Of a stretch of 34,386 bases of DNA, positions 28,645 through 34,386 are shown piece by piece (position 1 is the first letter of the stretch; each line of letters opens with the position of its first letter). The stretch covers positions 1-34,386 of IMG/VR virus record IMGVR_UViG_3300030430_002072. One strand, 5' to 3'. The notes beneath the pieces are model-generated. The model saw nothing but the letters and a program-made list of their open reading frames with translations, had not been told where the DNA came from and did no database searches. A program made the position numbers and the translations under genes. The stretch is from a virus.

Positions 28645-29439
28645 ATGATGCGGAACTTACCAGGAATAAAAAAATGGGTTGATTTAGATCAAGGATTTTC
28701 ACCAACAGTGAGCGCGTCCAAACTAAGTCAATTCAGAAATGACCTAGCGATGTTTGTATGTCGTTACGGTTACAACAAAAAGAGTAAGGCCTCACCGGCT
28801 ATGTGGCGCGGTATAATGTGTGAGGACGCAGTCGTTGAGGTACTTACCAATCAGAAAAAAATTGATCAAGCAATCGAGGACTGTCAAGGACGGTACAAAT
28901 CTACACTGATGATCACCGGCATGTTCAGTGAAACGGTACAAAAAGAATTTAATAGTCTCGAACCAATTATCAGAAATGCGTGTGATGCGCTGTCTACATA
29001 CGGCGTGCCGGAGTTTGCCGAAGATGGCGGACAGCAAATGATTGAGTTTGACATTGAAGAAGATGACTGGTCAATACCGGGTATCGGTTACCTTGACCTA
29101 GTGTTTCCAAACGGACAGATAATTGACTTAAAAACATCAAATGTTGCACCGACAGAAATGTCGCCCGATCACATGATGCAACGCGCATTTTATAAAACAG
29201 CCAAAGATAATTATGATGTAAAGTTTCTATACGTCACACCAAAGAAAACCGCACTATTAGAGGACGGTGACGTGGTGGACGTTATGAAAGACGTAAAAGT
29301 ATTAATCAAGCAACTTGATAACTTTTGCAACAACTTAACCCCAGACCAAGCTAGAAAGTGTATACCGATAGCAGAAAGTAAATTTAACTTTTACTGGAAA
29401 GGCGAGGACGAACTTAAAAACTTTTATAGAAAGGACTAA
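28645..29439 (+). CDS. RecB-type PD-(D/E)XK exonuclease
   Basis: 264 residues. Residues 22-31 (VSASKLSQFR) and MWRGIMCED (Arg55, Gly56, Glu60) are the N-terminal signature of RecB/lambda-exonuclease-like nucleases (PDDEXK_1-like). Asp151 in GIGYLDLVF and DLK at 161-163 are the catalytic D...DxK, and MMQRAFYK is the following Q/Y helix. It probably resects DNA ends during phage recombination and replication. The start has GAAAGG upstream; two successive ATG codons (28645, 28648) are possible. It lies directly before the putative ssDNA-binding gene. Confidence 0.85.
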   Translation: MMRNLPGIKKWVDLDQGFSPTVSASKLSQFRNDLAMFVCRYGYNKKSKASPAMWRGIMCEDAVVEVLTNQKKIDQAIEDCQGRYKSTLMITGMFSETVQKEFNSLEPIIRNACDALSTYGVPEFAEDGGQQMIEFDIEEDDWSIPGIGYLDLVFPNGQIIDLKTSNVAPTEMSPDHMMQRAFYKTAKDNYDVKFLYVTPKKTALLEDGDVVDVMKDVKVLIKQLDNFCNNLTPDQARKCIPIAESKFNFYWKGEDELKNFYRKD

Positions 29440-29441
29440 TT

Positions 29442-30020
29442 ATGAGTTTTGAAATAAATCTACAATCAGACGACAATGCACTGCCGATAGACGGTTTCAT
29501 TGGATATACTTCACAAGGCAGTCAAGACGGCGAAATACCAAGAGCGTCGTTTTACATCAGCAGTGAGGGACAAAAGACGTTATTTGACGAAATTAAGAAA
29601 GACGGCATTGTCATTGATCTAACCACACTAAAGACAGGTTGGGGTGCTTACTTAGGTAACGGACAGCCAACAGATTGGAAGTGGAATGACAGTATCAAAG
29701 GGCCGTGGATTGAACAGCCAGGTGAAGAATACAAACGTGGTTTTTCTGTCTTATGTATGTCTGGCACAAAATTACTTAACTGGACGCAAAACGGAGTGGC
29801 AGTGATGGAAGCTTTATTATTAATAAGTCAACAATGTGCAGACTTTGATCCCGACTCCGGCAAACTACCTTTGATGAAGTTTACAAAAGTAGAAACAAAA
29901 AAATTCAAGAACGGTAACAGCACGTCAGTGCCGGTGCTTACACTTGATAAATATGTAGACAGGCCATTTGCTCTTGATCTTGATAAAAAAGATGAGGGTG
30001 TAAAAAATCCCGAGTTCTAA
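29442..30020 (+). CDS. Putative ssDNA-binding or annealing protein
   Basis: 192 residues, beta-rich, with LKTGWGAYLGNGQPTDWKWND, KRGFSVLCMSG and LPLMKFTKVE, and an acidic C-terminal tail (DLDKKDEGVKNPEF). Placement right after a RecB-type exonuclease and before a primase-helicase, the OB-like strand pattern and the acidic tail all point to a phage ssDNA-binding protein. A recombination annealase is the alternative. Confidence 0.65.
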   Translation: MSFEINLQSDDNALPIDGFIGYTSQGSQDGEIPRASFYISSEGQKTLFDEIKKDGIVIDLTTLKTGWGAYLGNGQPTDWKWNDSIKGPWIEQPGEEYKRGFSVLCMSGTKLLNWTQNGVAVMEALLLISQQCADFDPDSGKLPLMKFTKVETKKFKNGNSTSVPVLTLDKYVDRPFALDLDKKDEGVKNPEF

Positions 30021-30036
30021 AAAAAAGAAAGTTACA

Positions 30037-30222
30037 GTGTTAGACGATGATTATTTTACAAATACATGTCGTCTTACTGAAAACTTTTGTGACTGTGGCG
30101 GACAGATTTTAGAAGTCGGTGATTTTGAATTTTTGATAGGCGGACATGATTGTGACATAATCACAATTTCTGTCTGCCTGGATTGTGAAGAAGTATACGA
30201 AGAGAAACATAGGAAACATTAA
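30037..30222 (+). CDS. Small Cys-rich protein
   Basis: 61 residues beginning with a GTG at 30037 (GAAAG about 8 bases upstream). Cys residues lie at 11, 18, 20, 39, 47 and 50, including CDCGG and CLDC, so a zinc ribbon is likely. Its last base overlaps the ATG of the primase-helicase gene (TAATG), indicating translational coupling. Possibly a transcription or replication cofactor; not identified. Confidence 0.7.
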   Translation: MLDDDYFTNTCRLTENFCDCGGQILEVGDFEFLIGGHDCDIITISVCLDCEEVYEEKHRKH

Positions 30223-32360
30223 TGCGTGCAAACGGGGGGGAAATTAAGAAACACCTGCAAGTCATTACAAAGAGGTGGGGTGAACTAGACCAAGAGGCAG
30301 ATTTTGAGATACGTTGTCTGCTACCAGAGAACAGTAAAATAAATAAATCAAAAAAATTCAAACGTGATCAAATACAAAACGCAGTTAAATACGCCATAGA
30401 ACAAAATGAAAAGTACAATGTGTATGTAACCATAAATCCAATCGCACCTAACAGACCAAATCCACACGCACGAGATGAAGATATATTATGTGCTTTTTAT
30501 TGCTATTGTGATTGTGACACACCAGAGTCTGTTGTAAACCTGCAAAACACAATGCAAGAGGGGTTTGTTGGAAGCTTTTCAGTGCATACAGGGCAGAAAC
30601 CAAAACGTGGTCATATGTATTACGAAATGACACAGCCAATGGTAGATCTTGACCACTGGCGTAGCATGCAGAAAGCCATAGCGCACAAGATAAAGTCAGA
30701 TGAAGTTGTAAACAATCCAAGTCGTATTATGCGTCTTGGCGGTACTGTAAATTATCCGGACAAAGGAAAACGCGAAAAAGGCAGAGTCATTGAGATGACT
30801 ACTTTTACACAATATGACGCACCACAAAGAACGCAAAAAGAGATGAAAGAGTTCTTTCCGTCACCAAATAACAAAGAGCCATTTAACATTTACTTGCAAG
30901 GCATGACACAAACAGAGCGTCTTGACGTTGAGAACGCACTTTCTCTCGTAAAAACTAATCAAGACTGGCACAACAACATGATACGCATAGTCGCGTCCCT
31001 GGTCGCACGCGGACGCACAGATCAAGAAATACACGCTTATCTTAGCGGTATTACGCAAACAGGTTTCACCCTTGAGGAAACGACAAAAGAAATTGATGTC
31101 GCTATTGAGGGCGCACGAAATAAGGGGTTTACGGGCCAGTCGTCACAGTCAACTGAGGTATTTATTCTCCCGGATCTCAGTGACACGGAAATTGACAACT
31201 ATTTCCGCAAAATAGAGAACGTAAATCCCTTATCCATACCAAGACGTGAATGGCTGTATGGCAATCATTACATAAAAGACTACTTATCACTAACTGTCGC
31301 TCCTGGTGGTGTTGGTAAGTCAACACTCGTGCTAACAGAGGCACTCGCTATGGTCACCGGTAAGGCACTGTTAGGTATACAGCCGTTGAAAGAGTGCAAG
31401 GTATGGTACTTTAACGCAGAAGATCCGCGAGATGAAATATTGCGACGTATCATCGCATTATGTCAACATTACAAGATTGATTACGACAAAGAGTTAGACG
31501 GTCTATATTTTGGATCGGGACGTGAAGTAGAGATGTTACTTATGGCGGGCGATCATGGCACGCTTAACACAAAATTAATAGACATGATCAGACAAAGAGT
31601 AAAAGAATACGAAATTGAATTGATAATTATTGATCCGCTTGCGTCCGTTATGACAAGTTCAGAGAGCGTGGATAATTTTAAAATACTCGCAAAGAGTCTA
31701 TCTATGCTTGCCGATGAATGTAAAGCGTCTATTGAGATCGTACACCACACCAGGAAACTCAACAACGCACAAGAAGTGTCCGTAGAAGATAGTCGTGGTG
31801 GCAGTAGCTTAGTGTCCGCGTCCAGATCTGCACGCATATTGACGAAGATGGACGCAAGAGAGGGCGACGCACTAGGCTTAGAAGATTACATAGATTATTT
31901 TAAGATAGAACCTGCCGGAAAAAATAACTTATCGCGACCACTTGATAAAATATCCTGGTATAAAAAAATAGGAGTGACCATACCAAATGATGACATTGTC
32001 GCCGTTGTAGAAGAATACAAACCGCCAAGTGCGTTTGACGGTATTACACATCAGAAATTAAAACAGTTATGGGAAAGCATAAAAGGTACAGATACATATC
32101 TTATGGCCAGTATACAATCGGCACGAACAGAACATAAGATGTCAGTACATGAGTATATTGCAGATTTCCTGGAATTAGATTACGACGCAAAAGTTACAAA
32201 GACGCGCGTCAAAACAATAGTACGGTCATGGCTCGACAGCAAAATGCTTAAAATAAAGTCTGTTCCGAAGTCAGATGTCGATCCAAAAAGCTACAGAAAG
32301 GACATGGTGAAGATTGTCGTCACTGGTGAAAATATTCCAGGAAATATGTATGCCAACTAA
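30222..32360 (+). CDS. Primase-helicase fusion
   Basis: 712 residues. The N-terminal part (about 60-200) has the features of an archaeo-eukaryotic-type primase: acidic CYCDCDT at 94-100, VHTGQKPKRGHMYYE (the H-containing motif) and SRIMRLGGTVNYP at 167-179. Residues about 225-310 are a helical linker. Residues 345-530 are a RepA/RecA-type ATPase: Walker A VAPGGVGKST (359-368), YFNAEDP, Walker B LIIIDP (467-472) and IVHHTRK. A winged-helix-like C-terminus follows. It would open the origin and make primers for host DNA polymerase, as no polymerase gene is present. An array of GCATACATAT sites starts in its last codons. Confidence 0.9.
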   Translation: MRANGGEIKKHLQVITKRWGELDQEADFEIRCLLPENSKINKSKKFKRDQIQNAVKYAIEQNEKYNVYVTINPIAPNRPNPHARDEDILCAFYCYCDCDTPESVVNLQNTMQEGFVGSFSVHTGQKPKRGHMYYEMTQPMVDLDHWRSMQKAIAHKIKSDEVVNNPSRIMRLGGTVNYPDKGKREKGRVIEMTTFTQYDAPQRTQKEMKEFFPSPNNKEPFNIYLQGMTQTERLDVENALSLVKTNQDWHNNMIRIVASLVARGRTDQEIHAYLSGITQTGFTLEETTKEIDVAIEGARNKGFTGQSSQSTEVFILPDLSDTEIDNYFRKIENVNPLSIPRREWLYGNHYIKDYLSLTVAPGGVGKSTLVLTEALAMVTGKALLGIQPLKECKVWYFNAEDPRDEILRRIIALCQHYKIDYDKELDGLYFGSGREVEMLLMAGDHGTLNTKLIDMIRQRVKEYEIELIIIDPLASVMTSSESVDNFKILAKSLSMLADECKASIEIVHHTRKLNNAQEVSVEDSRGGSSLVSASRSARILTKMDAREGDALGLEDYIDYFKIEPAGKNNLSRPLDKISWYKKIGVTIPNDDIVAVVEEYKPPSAFDGITHQKLKQLWESIKGTDTYLMASIQSARTEHKMSVHEYIADFLELDYDAKVTKTRVKTIVRSWLDSKMLKIKSVPKSDVDPKSYRKDMVKIVVTGENIPGNMYAN

Positions 32361-32550
32361 AACACCCAAAAAAGGTAGCATACATATCTCTGGAAAACCG
32401 CAGAAAACTGCCAAATTTGTATACATATGGAAAAAAAGCCGAAAATGGCTGTCAGCAAGGGTTTCGGACATATGGGCATGTATGTATGCTGTAGTATTTA
32501 TAATACTACAACATACTAGCATACATATGTGTACACATACGCATACATAT
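32344..32550. repeat. GCATACATAT repeat array, candidate origin or operator
   Basis: The 10-mer GCATACATAT occurs four times: 32344-32353 (reverse), 32378-32387, 32519-32528 and 32541-32550 (forward). Two one-mismatch copies lie at 32419-32428 (GTATACATAT) and 32480-32489 (reverse, GCATACATAC). A perfect 9-bp hairpin (arms 32490-32498 and 32502-32510) lies between them. This is the layout of an iteron origin or multi-site operator, located immediately after the replication gene. Confidence 0.75.
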
Positions 32551-32559
32551 GCAACTTAA
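32350..32559 (+). CDS. Doubtful small ORF over the repeat array
   Basis: A 69-residue frame starting MPTKTPKKGSIHISGKPQ, with a possible hydrophobic segment (ACMYAVVFIIL) and a His/Thr ending that is just the translated repeats. AGGA lies 7 bases upstream of the ATG at 32350, and it overlaps the primase-helicase gene by 11 bases, so translation is possible. The repeats could equally mean that this stretch is non-coding regulatory DNA. I recognise no family. Confidence 0.3.
   Translation: MPTKTPKKGSIHISGKPQKTAKFVYIWKKSRKWLSARVSDIWACMYAVVFIILQHTSIHMCTHTHTYAT
32490..32510 (+). promoter_or_regulatory. Perfect hairpin within repeat array
   Basis: Arms TGTAGTATT (32490-32498) and AATACTACA (32502-32510) with a 3-base loop. 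There is no T run afterwards, so it is unlikely to be a terminator; a cruciform or origin-associated structure is more plausible. Confidence 0.6.
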
Positions 32560-32574
32560 CAAGGAGGTATCTTT

Positions 32575-33165
32575 ATGAGAGATTATGTGTTTTTTAATCG
32601 TAAATCTGGATATGTAGGAGTCACTGCATATCGGTATGAACCTTATTGGGAATATATTGAAGATTATCTAAAACTGCAAGAGTCGTTTGATGACATGTAC
32701 GGATATATGGGACTGGTAGATCTTGTAGAACCAGATATGGCCAAAAGATTTAAAAGTGCGCTCTATAAGTTTCGTGTTACGATCACACGCGCCGGTGTTA
32801 AATTTAATACGCGTAAAGACGTACAGCAACGTGCAGAGATATGCAAGCGTGGATTATTAGCTATGAAAAAGCATGTCGATGATAACAACCTCGCGCCAAT
32901 ACCACCAGTCTTGATCTACGAAAATCTTGGAAAAAAGCATTTTGGTGTTGTAAAAGATGCAACAAGATTAAAAATAGTTATGGAAGAAAACACTGATGTT
33001 GAGTGTTTTTACACACTAAAAGAGTTGCATATGATATTAGAAAATTATAAAACTATAAAAGATGCAAAAAAAACTTTGAGCCGTGAAGATATACCGGCTG
33101 AGGTAACAGAAATAGAAAAACCAAAATACAAAGAGGAGGATTTCGATGAAGAAGTACCGTTTTAA
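32575..33165 (+). CDS. Hypothetical protein downstream of repeat array
   Basis: 196 residues, Tyr-rich N-terminus (YRYEPYWEYIEDYLKLQESF), a basic helical centre (RFKSALYKFRVTITRAGVKFN; RAEICKRGLLAMKKHV) and an acidic tail ending DEEVPF. The end resembles the acidic tails of proteins that bind replication machinery, but no family is recognised. It has one of the strongest ribosome sites in the genome (AAGGAGGT). It overlaps the next gene by 20 bases. Confidence 0.75.
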   Translation: MRDYVFFNRKSGYVGVTAYRYEPYWEYIEDYLKLQESFDDMYGYMGLVDLVEPDMAKRFKSALYKFRVTITRAGVKFNTRKDVQQRAEICKRGLLAMKKHVDDNNLAPIPPVLIYENLGKKHFGVVKDATRLKIVMEENTDVECFYTLKELHMILENYKTIKDAKKTLSREDIPAEVTEIEKPKYKEEDFDEEVPF

Positions 33166-33517
33166 AAAATACGATGAAACAAAGTCACCTGCGTCATTTT
33201 TAGTGCAAGCAGAGTCTGTTTTACGATCCAGGGGAAAAGAGTACGGACATTTCCTGGATTTGTTTCGTAACACTGCAAGACGCATGTCAATGGCTACTGG
33301 TAAGGATCTAGATCCTTATGATGTTGCAAGAATAATGATTGAGTTAAAACTAAGTCGTTTGGATCAAGGTGGTTACAAAGAAGATACAATATTAGATATA
33401 ATTAATTATTGTGCATTAGCGGGCAGTATAAAAAGTCATATGGATATTCAAGAGGAAAAAAAGGGAAATATTGATTTCTCTCAGATATTGAATGTGACTG
33501 ATGAAAAAAGCGAATGA
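33146..33517 (+). CDS. DUF6378-like protein
   Basis: 123 residues. The centre (RGKEYGHFLDLFRNTARRMSMATGKDLDPYDVARIMIELKLSRL, then EDTILDIINYCALAGS) follows the RGxxYG ... hxMhxxKLxR ... DxxxDhhxYxALA pattern of small helical phage proteins I associate with DUF6378. The all-helical layout with Glu/Asp residues recalls MazG-like nucleotide pyrophosphohydrolases, but the metal-binding EExxE motif is not evident. An 18-base perfect palindrome lies in the coding sequence at 33301-33318. Confidence 0.7.
   Translation: MKKYRFKKYDETKSPASFLVQAESVLRSRGKEYGHFLDLFRNTARRMSMATGKDLDPYDVARIMIELKLSRLDQGGYKEDTILDIINYCALAGSIKSHMDIQEEKKGNIDFSQILNVTDEKSE
33301..33318. repeat. 18-base perfect palindrome
   Basis: TAAGGATCTAGATCCTTA is a perfect palindrome inside the DUF6378-like gene. 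A 12-base part of it (ATCTAGATCCTT) also occurs at 5212-5223, upstream of the large terminase. No role is apparent. Confidence 0.7.
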
Positions 33518-33977
33518 AAAGTCAGATTACGGCAACGAAATACGTTTAAAAAAAGACGATGAGTATCGTGAAGAAAACATTAGTATTACTGCCGGATCTA
33601 AAAAACGTAGAAGAATACTAACGCAAAGTAGTATTGATCGTTATTTCCAGAGAGGCCAGTTGACCTCGCAACAATATAATACTGCTTTGTATATCTACGC
33701 CATTTATCAGAGATCAGAAAAAAATATTATTAGTTCATATAATCCAGACTCTAGAGTTTCTAGATCTACAAATGATGATCGTAACATAGTTGGATTTTGT
33801 GACTATATGCAACTAACAAAACATTTGCCCAAAAAACTTTTTAATGTAATGCAACATATCGTAATCTATGGGTTTTCTGCAAATGAATACGATAAGAAGT
33901 TTGACAACAAAAGAAGATCTTTAAATGAATTGAGAGAGGCCTTAGATATATTATCAAAACATTTTCGGATACGATAA
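33501..33977 (+). CDS. Hypothetical protein, possible late regulator-like
   Basis: 158 residues with a very basic, disordered N-terminus (1-38, KKRRR at 34-38), then a helical domain (SSIDRYFQRGQLTSQQYNTALYIYAIYQRSE) and a C-terminal helix (LNELREALDILSKHF). The 'helix, G-x-L/I-T-x-x-Q-Y, ..., LxEALxxL' layout resembles phage late-gene or antitermination-type regulators and DUF6456-like proteins, but the match is only in outline. It overlaps the neighbour upstream by 17 bases and the one downstream by one base. Confidence 0.6.
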   Translation: MKKANEKSDYGNEIRLKKDDEYREENISITAGSKKRRRILTQSSIDRYFQRGQLTSQQYNTALYIYAIYQRSEKNIISSYNPDSRVSRSTNDDRNIVGFCDYMQLTKHLPKKLFNVMQHIVIYGFSANEYDKKFDNKRRSLNELREALDILSKHFRIR

Positions 33978-34252
33978 TGCCACGCCCAAGATCTTATGTA
34001 GATTTTACAGATCGCGAAGTAGAGATCATAAAAGGCCTCAATAAACTGTTCATTGAAAATCCAGGATTAGTAGATCATAATCTTAAATATGAGATTGATT
34101 GCTTAGAAGAAGATATTTTAATCACTAATATGAACAAACTTACGGAACAACAAACACATCATTTTATAACATTATTGTGTATGTATGTATTTAGAATGAA
34201 AATCGGCGGTGTTGAATATGATACTATTAGATCTGTAATTAAGTTCAGATAG
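33977..34252 (+). CDS. Hypothetical protein, last rightward gene
   Basis: 91 residues, starting MPRPRSYVDFTDREVEIIKGL and mostly helical. No family recognised. The start overlaps the previous stop (TAATG). It is the last gene of the rightward operon, and its stop lies two bases before the junction terminator region. Confidence 0.7.
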   Translation: MPRPRSYVDFTDREVEIIKGLNKLFIENPGLVDHNLKYEIDCLEEDILITNMNKLTEQQTHHFITLLCMYVFRMKIGGVEYDTIRSVIKFR

Positions 34253-34253
34253 C

Positions 34254-34297
34254 CAAAAAAATAGGGTGTTATGATACCTAAAAATCAAAACACCCTA
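34254..34297 (-). terminator. Terminator of leftward operon at circular junction
   Basis: TAGGGTGTT (34262-34270) pairs with AACACCCTA (34289-34297). Read leftward, the stem is followed by seven T (the AAAAAAA at 34255-34261), the standard intrinsic terminator form. It therefore ends transcription coming from the minus-strand operon across base 1. For rightward transcription the stem lacks a T tract and would be weak. The right arm is inside the terminal repeat. Confidence 0.85.
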
Positions 34298-34385
34298 CTC
34301 TACGGTCTTTAAAATGCGTTTTTATTTGAAGTAATAGTACAAACAAATGCAAAAACCTAAACTTATTAGAAAACCAGTCATATTA
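34288..34385. repeat. Terminal direct repeat, right copy
   Basis: Identical to bases 1-98. Base 34386 (a) differs from base 99 (t). For gene purposes it duplicates the 3' end of the leftward operon and should be collapsed to one copy in a circular map. Confidence 0.95.
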
Positions 34386-34386
34386 A

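Noticed and set aside
32314-32349. TTG start extending the small ORF after the primase-helicase gene
   Set aside because: It would overlap the primase-helicase coding region by 47 bases without a ribosome site; the ATG at 32350 has AGGA upstream, and even that ORF is doubtful.
1-34386. tRNA genes, CRISPR arrays and insertion sequences
   Set aside because: I looked for cloverleaf-like segments, regularly spaced repeats and transposase motifs and saw none. No attP matching a tRNA end could be picked out near the integrase.

Overview
This window is an essentially complete, circularly assembled genome of a tailed phage (about 34.3 kb unique). The first 98 bases recur exactly at the right end (1-98 = 34288-34385). 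A leftward operon and its terminator read across that junction, so the contig is best treated as a circle. The genes indicate a short-tailed (podovirus-like) temperate phage: a terminase with a nuclease domain, a portal of about 690 residues, a DUF5309/SU10-type capsid, an SU10-type adaptor, a nozzle-like protein, three large ejection-type proteins and one tail fibre. There is no tape measure, tail sheath, RNA polymerase or DNA polymerase. The AT-rich sequence, compact ATGA/TAATG gene overlaps, tiny basic proteins and GTA-holin-like protein suggest a marine alphaproteobacterial host (for example SAR11/pelagiphage-like, in the size range of HTVC010P-type phages). The host is inferred, not shown.

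Layout. (1) 96-2164, minus strand: eleven small overlapping genes of unknown function read leftward from a TTGACA-N17-TTAAAT promoter at 2194-2222 to a terminator at the circular junction. (2) 2292-4520, plus strand: very AT-rich single- or two-gene cassettes, each behind the same promoter type (TTTACA-N15-TATA), several ended by strong intrinsic terminators; the first encodes a GP88-like protein whose sequence blocks appear out of order. (3) 4646-10450: putative small terminase with AT-hook, a strong late promoter, large terminase, six tiny basic proteins, portal. (4) 10470-23201: scaffold, capsid, adaptor, repeat protein, nozzle, ejection proteins and tail fibre. (5) 23201-26726: membrane and exported proteins, including holin-like ones, but no recognisable endolysin. 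(6) 26685-27273, minus strand: zinc-ribbon protein and a PD-(D/E)XK nuclease. (7) 27389-34252, plus strand: tyrosine integrase, Cro-like HTH protein, RecB-type nuclease, putative ssDNA-binding protein, primase-helicase, a cluster of GCATACATAT repeats that looks like an origin or operator array, and several late-replication hypotheticals.

How it fits together. The switch lies at 27274-27388, where two divergent promoters overlap, one for the integrase/replication operon and one for the nuclease/zinc-ribbon pair. The primase-helicase, exonuclease and ssDNA-binding protein would replicate DNA with host polymerase. The late block would be read from the TTGACT-N17-TATATT promoter at 5132-5160. 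The leftward and cassette genes are candidates for early host-modulating functions, but none can be assigned a function from sequence alone.
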